Shown here piece after piece: positions 1-14,284 of a DNA stretch of 64,000 bases (the first letter of the stretch is position 1; each line of letters opens with the position of its first letter). Location: positions 107,621,381 to 107,685,380 of the forward strand of contig NC_081186.1 in the NCBI RefSeq assembly GCF_029867415.1, read 5' to 3'. The position numbers were made by a program, and so were the translations under genes. Source of the stretch: Vicia villosa. Lineage: Eukaryota > Streptophyta > Magnoliopsida > Fabales > Fabaceae. Below the pieces are notes generated by a model, which ran no database searches, had not been told where the DNA came from, and was given only the letters and a program-made list of their open reading frames with translations.

Positions 1-124
1 CTCTTAAAGTTAGTCCACTTTCTATGTGAGACTATTTGCAATGCATTTATTGTTATTAATTCAATTGCCCATTTTATCATATTAGAACATACCCATGGCC
101 TTAGTTATTCATTAATTTCCAGCA
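1..124 (-). repeat. Partial 3' LTR of Copia element A
   Basis: Matches 5369-5489 with scattered substitutions and small indels. Its inner boundary is set by the minus-strand TGCTGG start directly after the purine-rich AAGTGGGAGAT. Only the first 124 bp of this LTR lie in the window. Confidence 0.7.
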
Positions 125-742
125 ATCTCCCACTTGTTCTAATAATGACAAATCTAATTCAAAAAAATGAGGTATAAAAGTGTTAGTACAGTTAGGTAAC
201 TTTCGATTTAAAACTTAACCTTAATGAGGACAACACAAATTTTAATCGAAATGTTAGGTAGCAAAGCTTTAAAACCATTAATCCATATGATTAAACCGAC
301 GTTACCTTACACGGACTCTTTAAGGGTTCTTCCTCTGCATATCTCGCTTAGCACTTTATTATGGCCATATGTTATCCTATTTCATGAATTTTCCACGACA
401 GAAACTCCAACTCTCACTTTGAGACAACACCATCTCGAAATTCACATAGGTGAAGTTCATGTTGTATCCTTTTACCATGAGATACTTTCCATCGGTTTTG
501 AACTTCATTAAGAGGTTTTTTAAAAACCTCAAACCTCCAATTAAAATAGTCAACATTATTCCGAATGCTCGACATACATCCAATTCAATGACTTCTTGTT
601 ACCCGTTAAATCTTAAAGTTAATGTTCTGTTAACATAATATTGGATTGTCGTCGTTGTTAGAACTCTTATTCAAGAAGTTTCAAACCCATGCCCCTCGAG
701 GTTGTTTTTACTAAGTCTCTGGCTAGTGGCTTAGTAAATGGA
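125..742. other. Non-coding 3' internal region of Copia A
   Basis: Lies between the RNase H remnant and the 3' LTR. It holds the polypurine tract at its left edge and no supportable gene. Short open frames here (for example 224-511) show no recognisable domain. Confidence 0.5.
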
Positions 743-1857
743 TCAGCCAAAGTATAGCTTTTTCGTATGTAGGTGAGTGAAATGATTCCATCCTTGATCA
801 ATTTTTTTCATGAATGAATGTCTAAGCCCTATATGTCTAGACTTTTCATTATACACTTTGTTGAATGCTCTTGCTAAGGTGGCTTGGCTATCGCAGTGTA
901 TCATCACCTTTGAAACATTGTCTTTAGCCAATGGAACTTCTAACAGAGGATCCCTCAACCATTCCTCTTCTTGACTAGCGGAAGCAAGAGCCACGCACTT
1001 TGATTCCAAGGTCGAAAGAGTAATGCTTGTTTGTTTCTTGCTCTTCCAAGAAACCACTCCTTCATCTAATTTAAATATCCACCCAATTGTAGATTTATGG
1101 TCTCCAATGTTAGATATCCAACTTGCATCGATATATCCTTCTAGTATGGCAGGGAACCAACCATAATGAAGGCTAGATAGCCAAAAATCCTCGTGATTGC
1201 CTTCCAATGTTCTTCACTTGGATTACTAGTAAATCTACTCATTTTAATGACTCCAAATGATATATCGAGTCTGGTACGTTTTATTAAGTACATAAAACCC
1301 CTTATTGCACTTGCACATTCCAATTGATCCACTGCTCTTCTATTGTTCTTTTGAAGTTTGACGACATTATTAAATGGAGTGGTTACTTCCTTAAATTTTA
1401 GGTGTTTGAACATGTCAAGCATTTTTTTTCAATATAACGTGTTTGGTTAAGTTCATAACCCACTATTTCACTTAACTTTGATCCCTAAAATTGTGTCAAC
1501 CAGTCCAAGATCTTTCATCTTTAAAGTAGAAGTTAGAAACCTCTTTGTCTCTAAAATTCCATTCAAGTCATTGCTAATTATCAACATGTCATCAACATAG
1601 AGACAAAGAAATATTACAATGTTTTTGCACACCTTTTTGTATAAACACTTGTCACAAGAACTATGAGTAAATCCATTTGAGATTATTACAGAGTCAAATT
1701 TTGGATGCCATTGTTTTGGTGCTTGTTTTAGGCCATATAAGGATTTGTCAAGTTTACACACATTTTGTTCATTTCCACGAAGCACGTAGCCGTATAGTTG
1801 TTCCATGTATATTTCCTCATCGAGATCTCCATTTAGGAATGTTGTTTTAACATCCAT
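743..1857 (-). pseudogene. Copia A reverse transcriptase-RNase H remnant
   Basis: Three consecutive frame segments make the C-terminal half of a Copia polyprotein. 1468-1857 is reverse transcriptase: it begins MDVKTTFLNGDLDEE, has the conserved LYGLKQAPKQW stretch, and carries the YVDD catalytic motif. 1141-1422 is the linker with a degenerate RPDIS-like segment. 743-1207 is the Copia RNase H, with STIGWIFKLDEGVVSWKSKK, a CDSQATL motif and a KSRHIGLRHSF segment. Frame changes and stops between the segments show loss of function. The order fits Ty1/copia. Confidence 0.88.
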
Positions 1858-2367
1858 CTAACGAACTATAAGGTCATTCAAAAAGGCTAAGGAAAAAAAT
1901 AATCTAATTGTGGTTGTTTTTTCTATTGATGCATATGTCGAAGTAATATACACCTTCTTTTTGTCTAAATCCTTTTGCCCCTAATCTGGCTTTATAAGTG
2001 TTTAAGGTACCATCACTATGGAACTTCCTTTTAAACACCCACTTGCATCCAATGGGTCTTGATCCCCCTGGAAATCAATAAGTTCTCAAGTGTAGTTTGA
2101 CACAATTGAATCCATTTTATATTGGATAGCGTCCTTCCAAAAGGAGGAGTCCCTTGAGGTTACTGCTACCTTATAGATTTTGGGATTATCCACCACTTTA
2201 AGAATAATAGTAATATTTCTAATTAAATTCTTACAATTTCCTTAAATTAGATAAAAGGAAATAAGTTGAGGATCAATTTTGTCTGATCCTAGATTCTTTG
2301 TTTTTTGAACTCTCTTGCTTATCCTAGGCTTGGGTTGTAATTCAATGATCTGAGAAGTTCTTTCAGG
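1858..2367 (-). other. Degenerate Copia A segment, N-terminal RT region
   Basis: No long frame is open. Its position between the integrase C-terminal part and the reverse transcriptase shows it is the eroded N-terminal RT and linker region. Confidence 0.5.
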
Positions 2368-4050
<1,683 letters not shown>

Positions 4051-4250
4051 TGGAAAGACCTGCAGATTCTGATTTCTCCCTCTCCTTCGATTCCTCCTCG
4101 ATTTGAAGATATTTTTAGATTTTCTCCAAAGAGAAGTCCTCAGAACTAAGCAAAAATTTCTTTCTGTAGCCTTTCCATAAAGGTGATAATTTTATAATTA
4201 TTGCACTGACTTGAAAGGTTTCAGGGATTTCTATTTTCACAACTTTTATT

Positions 4251-4694
4251 TTATTCACAAGGACTCACTTGGAGAAGAATGGACTTGGAGCCTATAAATT
4301 TAAAATAAAAATATTTAGAAATTAAAAACTTCTTCGTACCTTCCTCTTCGACCTTGAATTTAAACTCGAGTGTTTTCCACATTTTTGTTGCAAATGAATT
4401 ATCCATATAAAGGTCGTAGAGACGATTAAACAACGTATTGAAAATATGTCCACAACACAGCAGTTCGTCCTCCTCATGTTTCTTGGGCTCCTTCTCGAGT
4501 TCTACAGTGTCATTCTCTGTTGGTTCAAGAACCAGTGTTAAGTCAGGATCTAGGACATAGTGAACTTTCAGGGCATTCAACAAGAACATCATCTTGTCTT
4601 GCCATCTGGTGTAGTTGGTTCCATCAAAGCGATCCAACTTGAAAAGGTCGTGGTTCATAACTTTGATGCTTGAAACTGCAGCGTTTGAAGCCAT
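4251..4694 (-). pseudogene. Copia A gag remnant (UBN2-type)
   Basis: A 147-residue open segment begins MASNAAVSSIKVMNHDLFKL, followed by DRFDGTNYTRWQDKMMFLL. This is the hallmark N-terminus of plant Copia gag (UBN2/DUF4219 families). It continues through an LLCCGHIFNTL-like helix region and ends early in a frame change near 4251. The start ATG at 4694 lies just inside the inferred 5' LTR. Gag would form the retrotransposon particle; this copy is truncated and not functional. Confidence 0.8.
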
Positions 4695-4710
4695 TGTGTA
4701 AATACTTTTA

Positions 4711-5489
4711 AGACTGTTAGAAATTTCAGTAAGATTAAATTGATCCAGGTCTGAATCGTGAATGAAGTCACTTTCCTTAAGAGTATTTCAAGCACCCTCT
4801 TTATTGTCTTAGAGTTGGAAAACAAGAATATCCAGGATAATTCAGCCTATTAATCGAGTCAGCACAAGACTGGTGAAGAAAACCAAATTTGCAAGGAAGA
4901 GTGTGTGTAATAATGAAGAGGATGTATGTTTGACTACGTGTTTTTCGAAATTCTGAATAATATATTTATAGGTCATGCATGTCTTGTTTTATAAGTGTGC
5001 AACTCTTGATGAAACAACACTTTTCAGCATAAGTTTTTCAATGGTTCTCCTATAGATACATTCTGCACCACTTTATGAAGTGTTGCATATTTTAAATTAT
5101 CCTTAGGCGTTGCCTCATTAGCGCGAAAAATAATCTGATTGCTCGGTGCGTCATGCCTAAGTGCTCAAGTGCCGTCTACAAGTCGGCACTAGCGCCTCCA
5201 CGCCCACGCCCTCGAACCCGGTCCCCAAAGCGGGTGTCGCCACCCGACGATGGTTTGTATGATTGAGATAAGTGTCATAATGCTTGGGACCACACACCAG
5301 TCCATGTGGCACTTTATTCTCTTTTGTCCTTTTGTTATGTTCAATGCTCCAAGGTCTTTATAAATTGCTCTTAAAGTTAGTTGAACTTTCTATGTGAGAC
5401 TATTTGCAATACATTGTCATTAATTCAATTGCTCATTTTTGTCATATTGGAACATACCCATGAATATTAATTGTTCATTAATTTCAACA
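4711..5489 (-). repeat. 5' LTR of Copia element A
   Basis: The outer end (minus-strand TGTTGAAATT) is at 5489, and its outer ~120 bp match 1-124. The inner boundary near 4711 is inferred from position just upstream of gag and may be off by tens of bases. It contains a short G+C-rich stretch at 5160-5250, unlike its A+T-rich surroundings. Confidence 0.6.
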
Positions 5490-7200
5490 AATTTTAAAGT
5501 GAAGAATATAGATAATTTCAAACGCTTCACGAAAAAAATTTGGGTGAAATATGATTAAGCGAAAGGGGAAAAAAATCGAATAATGAGTTTTTCAATAAAA
5601 AAACTAAAATAATACAATTGAAAAATCAAAAGATAAAAAATACATTTAATTCTATTATTTATAAAGAAAGTGCTACTACTTCCTTTGCATTTTATACTTT
5701 TACGAGACTCTTTTATAATAATAAACAAATCACTAGTAATAGTGTTCATACACCCCCTCTAACATCTATTCAAGATCTTAATTTATTTCTCTTTTTTTTC
5801 CTTATATCACATCACTAATTTATCTTATTTATCACATCAATTTTCTTTACTTTATTTCTCAAAATATATACACCAAATATTTCTAAATATCAACACCTAA
5901 TAGTTAGAAACCCCACTCTTAACGCATTCTTCATGGCACTCTTTGTTTAGTCTTCAACTTATTCAACTTCAAGTAACTTTGTCCAAGTTTGACATGACCC
6001 AAAATCGACACATGCCCTTCAAAAGATACATGAGAATGAGATACAAATAATTGAGTAGACAACGTGTAATGAGAGAAGCCAAATAAATGCGTATAACGTC
6101 GAAAATAAGCTTTTCAACGATTCTCTTTCTTCTTATACATTATTGATAAGGTGGGTAACATATTATTGAATTTTGGTCGAGACTTGAGATTGGAAATCAA
6201 TGTCAAACTATGAATCAATTATTACACACCACTAGTTATTGTTGAGTTGAAACAAAAATGATAATTAAAGTACATGCATATCCACTATCACCTACTTGTG
6301 TGCATGCAATGCAACTCGTTTTCAATGAATGATCATTTTCAACCACCTTAAAGCGAAATACATGTCTTTATTACCATAAATGAAAATGAATGGTAATTAA
6401 GCCTCCACTACGTTTTCCCTTATCGTCCGTCATCTTAGTTATCTAATCATTGAGATCACGTTCATAATTTCCCCCATTAGAATATAAAGATATACGTAGT
6501 GCTATACATGACTTATTTGATATGTAAAGTAAATTTAGTATTTAATTTCTTTTTTACTATTAATAAAATAATTATTGAATTTTGTTCCGTTTAAGAATCA
6601 GAAGTAGTTGATAATGGGGTGAGCTCAAATGAGATGAAGAATATTTTCTATATGCATTTGAATTTTCAAAGTTAACACTTCAATATTCAATTCAGTGAAA
6701 GAATAAAAAGCACTTAAAATGTAAGTGTGAATAAAATACATGGATTTTGAAGTGTGTAGTATTTTATACATGGGGATGATTAGAATTGTCTTCGCTTAAT
6801 CTGAGGTTTCGTGTTGATCACCGTTCGATTAGATCTTGTTAGTGCCTGATACACTTTTATTAAGGAGAGAAAGGGACAATAAAACAATAAGGATTGATAT
6901 TATTGAATTGTATTGTATAAACTGAATTACAAACTATGTCTATTTATATACAATTAACTTGTATCATAAGTAGGCTAACAAACCCTAATTGGCTTGGGGT
7001 TGAATTACTCAACTTGGATTATATCTTATTTCTCAACATCCTCATATAATCCAAGTTGTCGAACATACGCTAATGATAGTCAATTTGAACTATTCCTAAT
7101 TTCTTTCTCAAATTCAAGAATCTGTCAATCTTTTGTTGAAAAAATTGGCCAACTGTGCTTCACTTGAGCAATGCCTTACTACAAGTTCATCTCGATTTAC
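5490..7200. other. A+T-rich intergenic DNA, no gene seen
   Basis: No frame with a recognisable domain on either strand. The short open frames near 5555-5818 are low-complexity and T/A-rich. The right part (about 6850-7200) may include the eroded 3' region of the Copia fragment that follows. Confidence 0.6.
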
Positions 7201-7208
7201 CTTCTCCC

Positions 7209-7760
7209 TTAAGAAGTGAAATCTAGCTTAACATGCTTACTCCTTCCATGCATAATTGAATTCTTTTTAAGATTAATAGCTGACTTGTTTTCGATATGCA
7301 GCACCAGAGGTTTCTTCACTTCGACCACGATCTCTTCCAGCACATATCTGATCCAAATTGCTTGACATGCAACATATGATCTTGCTATATATTCAGCCTT
7401 ATACAATGACAATGCCACCACAAGTTACTTTCTCGAGTACCATAATATTGAGGCACCAAAGATTTAAAAGAAATAACCAATTGTACTTCTTCGATCTTCC
7501 TTATCTCCACACCAATCAACATATGAATAGCAAGTAACTATAACTTTGTTGCTTTCAGAATCTCGTCGAAATAGAATTCCACAGTTTATCGATCCTTTTA
7601 AGTATCTCAGGACTCTTCTTGCATCCTTCATGTGTGACACCCTTGATTCACTCATGTATCTACTCACTAATCCAACTGCTAATCGTTGAACCATACAAGT
7701 TGATTTATTAGGACCAGATTTTTGCACATAGTGCACCTAACATTCAATGATATCTTCGTC
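7209..7760 (-). pseudogene. Copia element B, RT C-terminus and RNase H fragment
   Basis: Minus-strand 7464-7736 reads LVSRYMSESRVSHMKDARRVLRYLKGS and then YVDWCGDKEDRRSTIGYFF. This is the Copia RT-RNase H junction (the 'SRYM...H...A.RVLRYLKGT' and 'D.DWAGD..DRRSTSGY' landmarks). After a stop, 7209-7421 continues with VALSLYKAEYIA, HIENKSAINLKKNSIMHGRSKHV. The rest of the polyprotein is missing or unrecognisable. It belongs to a different subfamily from elements A and C. Confidence 0.87.
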
Positions 7761-9440
7761 ATCTAACCCTAACCCTTTATTAGTCTTTTTCAATGAGCTT
7801 AAGGTTCCTATTAGATTACACATCATGATTTGTTATTCTTCCAAAAAAATCATAATTGGTAGTAAAATAAATTCCTAACTTCCACTTATAATTTGTCATA
7901 TATTTCTGCAACTAGAAAACTAGTTGCTTCTTCTTGTTTGTTATGATATTCTCACGAGTTTCATACACACTTTCCTTCTTCTCAATATCATTTTCACTTT
8001 CATTAATTTTCCTCATGTGTTTCTATATATTTCTTGTACCACATGGACCATGATCATAGTCTAACAAATTATCCATTCCGTCTTAAATAAAATCATCATT
8101 ATCATTGAAGTATTCAAATGCTATATCCCATGCACACACTTTCATAATTGAAAGTCACATCATTCCTATCATCATCACTTTCAAAACCTACATTCACCTC
8201 ACATTTATTAACCTCATTATTTTACACTCCACCATCATTCATCACACCTATTTGTACTCCATTTGTATTCATTCCACCATTTTTAACCTCATCGCCATGT
8301 CACATACCTTCACAGAATTCACTATTTTCACCTCATCACCATGGTATATATCTTCATGCACTTATATTTCATCACCTTTCATTACTTATTCATACAATTT
8401 AGAAATAAAATCTTCTTCATAAAGATTTACAATATCGTCAGGATTTATATCTTCATCCTCTATAGGACCATCATAAAAATTAGGTGAGACAGTGGATGTT
8501 GTACATAGACATCAACACTCAAGTGCACCTCACATATGTCTGTAATATCTTGGGCACCTCACATATTTTTCCTATTTTGTTAATTAGCTAAAATGATGAT
8601 CAATTTGATTTGAAGTGATTTTGATTCATTTAAAATTTATAAACACAGACATAGGACTACAATTTCAACCTATGACTCACTCATCTAAAACTCTTGTGTT
8701 GCATTTTGTTATGAGAGTCCATGTTTGGCATAAATGAAATGATAAAAATGATCATACCTCATTTCTTCAGTGTATGATCTTTTTCTAAACCAATGAATCA
8801 CCTACTTTGTAGCATAATTAATTCGTTTAGGATCCTTTAAGAAAAGCTATTTTGAAAGAGATTTTCTCGATTAAACTAGAGACACTTTTGTTGCATCGAT
8901 TTAACCATATGGTCTTTTTATCTTGGATATCAATCATTCTCTTTATGTATACGACTGATATACAAGACTATCTCTACTTTCGTAGAGATATATACATTAA
9001 GTCATAAAAGAGCAGAGCAAACACATAATTTTTCGTTAATAGAATTTAGAATCTACATGAGGTCTATCGTTTAGATAGTTCTTGTGGTCCTAAATCTAAA
9101 TAAAACTATTCAGACATGTTAAAGAAAAACACATACATATTTTTAGACATATACATAAGCATAAGATAAAAGCAGATGATTGATAAAGGAATAAGGAAAT
9201 AGAACCTGAATTATGAAACTGGATTACATCGAAGTACATGATCAATTGGAGACCTTTTTGCAAGAATGTAAAATTGATAGAAAAATAAAAGTGTTCTAAA
9301 CTAATGTATAAAAAATAGAAATGGTAAGAGCGTGTAATATGAAATTACAAGGTATTTTAATAGTCATGAACCTATTAAAAATAGCCATAAATTGCAATTA
9401 GAGAGACTTAAAAACAAAATGTAACAGTCTAGGAAGTGGA
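7761..9440. other. Unassigned region, no supportable gene
   Basis: Contains a C+A-rich stretch at 8105-8422 whose overlapping open frames consist of imprecise repeats of cctcatcaccat-like units. It is probably low-complexity DNA rather than a gene. The part nearest 7760 may be eroded Copia B sequence. Nothing else is recognised. Confidence 0.5.
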
Positions 9441-10537
9441 AGGGTCAAAAGTGAAATAACAAAACATAGAAAATCCAAAGGTTGCTGGAGCCATTACAGC
9501 CAGACCGCAATGCTCTCAACTTTGTGCTGTCAAAATGCCAAAAATGGGAAGTTGCTTCTGGGGCTATTTCAAATGTATTGGCCATTACGACATAGCCGTA
9601 ATGTCCCCTGATTCTTGTAGCTTCCTCTAATCTATTGTCTAGTTTCCATGCATTTTTTTGTATTTTTTTCGTTTCAGCTTCTATCCACTTGGTCATGACT
9701 TTGCACCTTCAAAACCTCCTAAAACATGAAGAAAACAAGGAAAGAGAAGTGAATGAAATGAAACAAAAACGGGATAAATGTACTAGATAAAATGATAAAA
9801 TCAAGCCCTTAAAAATGATAAACATACAAATTTTCACATACTTTGTTAGTTCATCATCTATAAATGACCCTCTGTGATGAATAAATACATGAAGAAATTC
9901 TTTCATTTTTACCAATTTAAAACAAACCCTAAATTAGAAAGGGGGAGAAAATGGATGAATAAAACTCTAAAAACACACATTCAGTTAACCCTAATCATGT
10001 TTTGTTTGTAACTTCCAAAAATTAGAGATACATAGAAAACTGAATGAAAAAGGGCCTAAAATTTGCGAAAGGTCGAAAAAACACATCAATCCCTTAATAA
10101 GAAAAGGATTATAAGTTTGAGACACAATTTCATGTAATCTTGCAACAACGCTCCAAAAACTTGCATTAATATCCAAGGGTTGCCTTCTTCGTTCTTGAAG
10201 TCCTTGTTTTTCACTGCGGTTGTACCTTCGTCTTCTCCATGTTCTTCACTTCGATATACGTTTTCTCTTCAGTAGGTTTTATTTCTAGGCTAAACTATGT
10301 GAACATCTAATTAACTTACAATTATTTTCCACATTAACGCCATACTCAACAATATTAACTTACAATTATTTTTCACACCATCTCCATATGAATATCAAAT
10401 TTGACTTTGACTAACATGTTTAACGAAAAAGGATAAATGTGACATAGTTGAAAGAAATAAGGGACCAAAATGGTCTTATTAAAAGGCACGAGAGAAAAAT
10501 AAACTCTAAGTCAAAGAAAAGGGATCAAAATACACCT
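9441..10537. other. Unassigned region with short minus-strand frames
   Basis: Minus-strand frames of 61-83 residues (9445-9696, 9709-9915, 9991-10176) lack recognisable domains, are not joined by convincing splice signals, and show no coding-like organisation. Treated as non-coding. Confidence 0.5.
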
Positions 10538-10545
10538 ATCTATAC

Positions 10546-11373
10546 TAGGGGTGGACAAAATTCCACCGTCCGAACAAAACCGTCCGATCCGTTAGTGGTT
10601 GGATAAAGCGGTTCGGTTTGGATTTAAAAACGGTTTGAATTGGAATGCAAAAATGGGTTACAGTGGGTTGAAGCGGTCGGATTTGGATACTAATTTGAGG
10701 TCCATCGGAATCCGGCCCGACCAATCTTTTAATATATTTATTTATGTATTATTATTAGGCAGTAGAAATAGGGTTTGTGCCGACAGAAACATACGATGTA
10801 ACTTATCTCTTCTACTGTGAACCGGCCGCCCTACTCTTCTTCCCTCATCTCTGTCCTTTTTTTTCTTTTTCCTTGCTTCCATTGTGGTCATCACTTAGAG
10901 TTCTATTATTCATATAAATCTGTGATATATCACCCTCATTTTTGCTTGTTTCCTTCACCACTTCGTTTCTCTCTCTCTCCGTTTCAAACTTGAAGACCAC
11001 TTAGTTTTGAAATTTAAACACTAACCCTCAAATCTTAGAAAAACAACACAAGAAAATTGATAAGGTAATAGTAACTAAAAATCATTCTTCACTCTTTGAT
11101 ATTTTATTTTTACTCCATGGATGACACTAATGTTGTTGTGGAAGCTTACAGAAGTATCTAAAACTGGCTAATGTTTAGAAAAAATTAGACTCATTTTCAA
11201 ATGGGTCAAATCCGAAAAAACCGAGTTAATAAACCGATTCCGAAAAAAACCGAATCTGAATTAACCGATTGTTGAACCGGACGAAATTGGATCTGCAAGT
11301 TTGAACCGAGGGTTAGGCCGGATTGGGGTTCTGGGTCCGAAACCGGACCGACCCAACCGGTTGTCCACCCCTA
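10546..11373. mobile_element. hAT-type non-autonomous DNA element (828 bp)
   Basis: Starts TAGGGGTGGACAA and ends with the inverse, TTGTCCACCCCTA, giving 13-bp perfect terminal inverted repeats. It is flanked by a perfect 8-bp target-site duplication, ATCTATAC (10538-10545 and 11374-11381). An 8-bp TSD with a TAGGG-type end fits the hAT superfamily. Subterminal DNA is rich in CCG/CGG and GGTT motifs on both sides. No transposase frame is present, so movement would depend on a transposase made elsewhere. Confidence 0.93.
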
Positions 11374-11572
11374 ATCTATACATAAGGGAGAGAGAATAAT
11401 CTATTCTTATTTTGTTTGTTGTTAAATAAATTATTTATGTATAATCTTTATCATTTTATAATTTCTTTTAATCTCCAACCATGATTTTTTGCGATTAAAT
11501 ATCTATAATATTTAAAGAATATAGTATAACCTCTTAATTACAATATCATTTTCAATATTTTATTAAAAATGA

Positions 11573-11879
11573 TATATTTTCCTGTTCTATAATAAGTGTT
11601 TTTCTCTCTCTCTCTCACTATTTTCTTTAACAATTATTTGTTTTCCTAAATCCCAAAAAGCAAAACAAAATTATTTATTCCCTTATAGGATAGTATAGTG
11701 CAATATTTATTTTTCTTAAAAATGTATTTTAATTTATTTGATTATTTAAATAATTATTTTTATTAGAAAAATATTTTAATAAATGTGATATATTTTGTCA
11801 TTTAAATCAATAAATTAATTATTAAATTAAAATATGCAAAAATCTTAAATACAATATTTAAAATAAGACCGAGGGAGTA
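11573..11879. mobile_element. Possible degenerate Stowaway-like MITE
   Basis: The right edge reads aataagaccgagggagta, close to a Stowaway terminal repeat in reverse. The left edge, ttttcctgttctataataagtg, looks like a mutated partner. Identity between the ends is modest and the TA target site is not clear on the left. Confidence 0.35.
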
Positions 11880-12290
11880 ATTGATAAGACATTAACATAC
11901 TCTCTACTTGTTACCTTTTGTATTTAAATATTTTTGTTTGTTTATTATAATTTGTCATCAAACCCTATTAGAAAATAATAGTAATTTATCACCAACTAAA
12001 TTTAGTTTATGAGTTTTTTCATATATTAGTTATTGAATATGACTTGGTTTTCGATCTTTGCTCTATTATCTATGAGACGACTCTCTATAGAAAAAGATGG
12101 TGGCGTCATGCTATAGAATATAGTATTTTGGATGACCTCAATTTCTTATGTTCAATTAAAGTTTATTATTTCTATATCTCCGTCTTTTTAGGTTGAGGAT
12201 TTTCGATCGTCTCATTTGAATTAGTTAAACCCTTTTTAAAGTAGTAGTTTTTCTTGATATCTTTTGTAAAATAAGATTCTTAGCAAAGAG

Positions 12291-12777
12291 TTTTTTTTTT
12301 TTTTTTTTTTTATAATCAAAGAAGGTATAATAAAAAAGCATAAGGGGTGTTAACCCACGATTACAAGAACATAAAAACCATTCCCACCCATTGAATGGAT
12401 TCTCTAGAATTATAAGAACATAAAAACCGTTCCCACGCTACTACTTTCATCATCCCAAACGCATCAAAATTATGCAACAAGACATTATTAAAAGTAATCT
12501 CACTTCTACAATTCCAAACCCCCCAACAAAACGCTAGCCCAAAAAGCCATCTACTAGTCATCTTAAATTTAATTCTACAAATAGACTCTAAAGAGCAAAG
12601 ACGGTTAAAAAGATTACCCGAAAAGCTTGCTCCATCAATCCGAAGTCAATCACAAAACTTTTTCCACCAAAGACAAGACACCGGACACAAGACGAATAGA
12701 TGCTCCACATTTTCCTCCTCTAACCCACATAGCGGACACAATAAAAGTAACGGATCCACCAAAATCTTCCGCTTTGC
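12291..12777 (-). mobile_element. 5'-truncated LINE (non-LTR) 3' end with poly-A tail
   Basis: The minus strand encodes the C-terminal zf-RVT region typical of plant L1 LINEs: a Cys-rich stretch around 12710-12745, then 12361-12561 with TSRWLFGLAFCWGVWNCRSE and ITFNN, matching the W..WKxRN..FNN landmark. It ends in a ~20-nt poly-T on the plus strand (12291-12310), which is the poly-A tail. Both sides are bordered by caaagag (12284-12290 and 12778-12784), a plausible 7-bp target-site duplication. Severe 5' truncation is normal for LINE copies. Confidence 0.8.
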
Positions 12778-12784
12778 CAAAGAG

Positions 12785-13181
12785 ATTTTATTTAAGTATG
12801 AGTTTATTGTGGATCCTACAAGAATTTCTTATTTGATGTATAAGGAGTTCGTAAAGTCGACTTCTCATATATCCATGAGGTGACTATGATTTCACATTAT
12901 ATTCTTTAATTTATTTGAATACACTAAATGGTATTATTTTTTCAGATTTATCAATTAATAATATAAAGGATGTGGAAGAAAAATAATAATTTTTAACTTA
13001 GAAATAATATCAAGTTTTACATTTTTTCTACTTGTTTTGAGAATTTGTGTCTTAGTTATTAGCATTTTGAGAGTCTTAAATTTTATTCATGTCGTGGAGT
13101 GTTCTAGATACTTCTCCTAAAGAATTATGTTTTTCTACTGATGATTAATGTTTTTGAGGGTTAAGATCTACCATATGTCTC

Positions 13182-13278
<97 letters not shown>

Positions 13279-13791
13279 GTGTTTCTGAAAGGTTTATTAA
13301 ATGTATATTAAACTTTTTTTTTACTAATTATATAGCTTTTTGTTGATTTGTTCCTGTTATGTGCTTGGTTGTTTATTTGTTGTATTTAGTGATATCAACT
13401 TACTACCTCTTGTGCTAATTGATCTCACAATTCCTTCTGCTTTGATAGACTTTGCTGCATTACCCCCATAGAGTTGGGGATAGAGTCTTTTACCTTATTT
13501 AAGTTTAATTAATACACTGAATTAAAATTATATATAGACGCTGATAGAAACTGTTGTGCAAATAATTGAAGAGACATAGCCCGCAATTTATGTAAAGTGT
13601 AAAAGTTTTCACGTGCTCTGAATAATGTTGCTTTTCCTCATCTTGTTCCGATGATGCTTGCAAGTTTATAACAACCACGCTTGCAAGGCTGACCTATCTT
13701 TCTTTCTTTTTCAATTAAAAAAAAATGGCTATAAACCTATGGTTTGTGGTTTATGATAACATCCTACCGTTTCATATTTACTAGAATTACC
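12785..13791. other. Intergenic DNA with AT microsatellite
   Basis: No gene recognised. Apart from the AT array at 13186-13272, the sequence is ordinary A+T-rich intergenic DNA up to the Copia C target site. Confidence 0.6.
13186..13272. repeat. (TA)n microsatellite
   Basis: About 87 bp of uninterrupted TA dinucleotides. Confidence 0.97.
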
Positions 13792-13796
13792 AAAAG

Positions 13797-14241
13797 TGTT
13801 GTGAATTCAATGCCACGAACAAAGTATAAAATAAGGGATGAATAAAGGACAAGGAAGAAGAGAAACACAAGATTGGTTATAACTGCTATTCTTTTACTTT
13901 CTCTTAAAACAAGATTACAAGTTTACAAAAATAACAAATAACCCCTCTCACCCCAAATTAGGATTTGCAGCGTTTCAATGATGAGAGACTAGTATGCTAT
14001 TTATAATAAAACCTAACATACTAACTAATAAGTTTTTTTCCACAAGGCCCATTACACAAGCCAACTTAATAAACAAGCTAACTTAACAAATTAGGGTTTA
14101 AACACTAAAACCTAATTTAACATGCTAACAACCCTAGCATCTTCGACACAAGCATGTGAACAACCTTCGACTTCATGCTTAATCCTGTCGAACCAAGAAG
14201 CTACCCTTCGACCATACTAGAGTTCGATCCAATATCTCACA
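13797..14241 (-). repeat. 3' LTR of Copia element C
   Basis: Runs from tgttgtgaattc to atctcaca on the plus strand. On the minus strand it begins TGTGAGATATTGG and is preceded by the purine tract CCAAGGTGGAGATT (14242-14255). Same length as its partner. Confidence 0.95.
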
Positions 14242-14284
14242 AATCTCCACCTTGGATCTAACTCTACAACATCAAGGAAACAAA

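Noticed and set aside
8105..8422. Two overlapping plus-strand frames rich in His, Thr, Ser, Ile
   Set aside because: Low-complexity C+A-rich imprecise repeats; both frames open equally, no domain, no splice or start context.
9445..9696. Minus-strand frame beginning MTKWIEAE, like the gypsy integrase FTKWIEAE motif
   Set aside because: Only the first eight residues resemble it. The following residues do not fit integrase, so the match is taken as chance.
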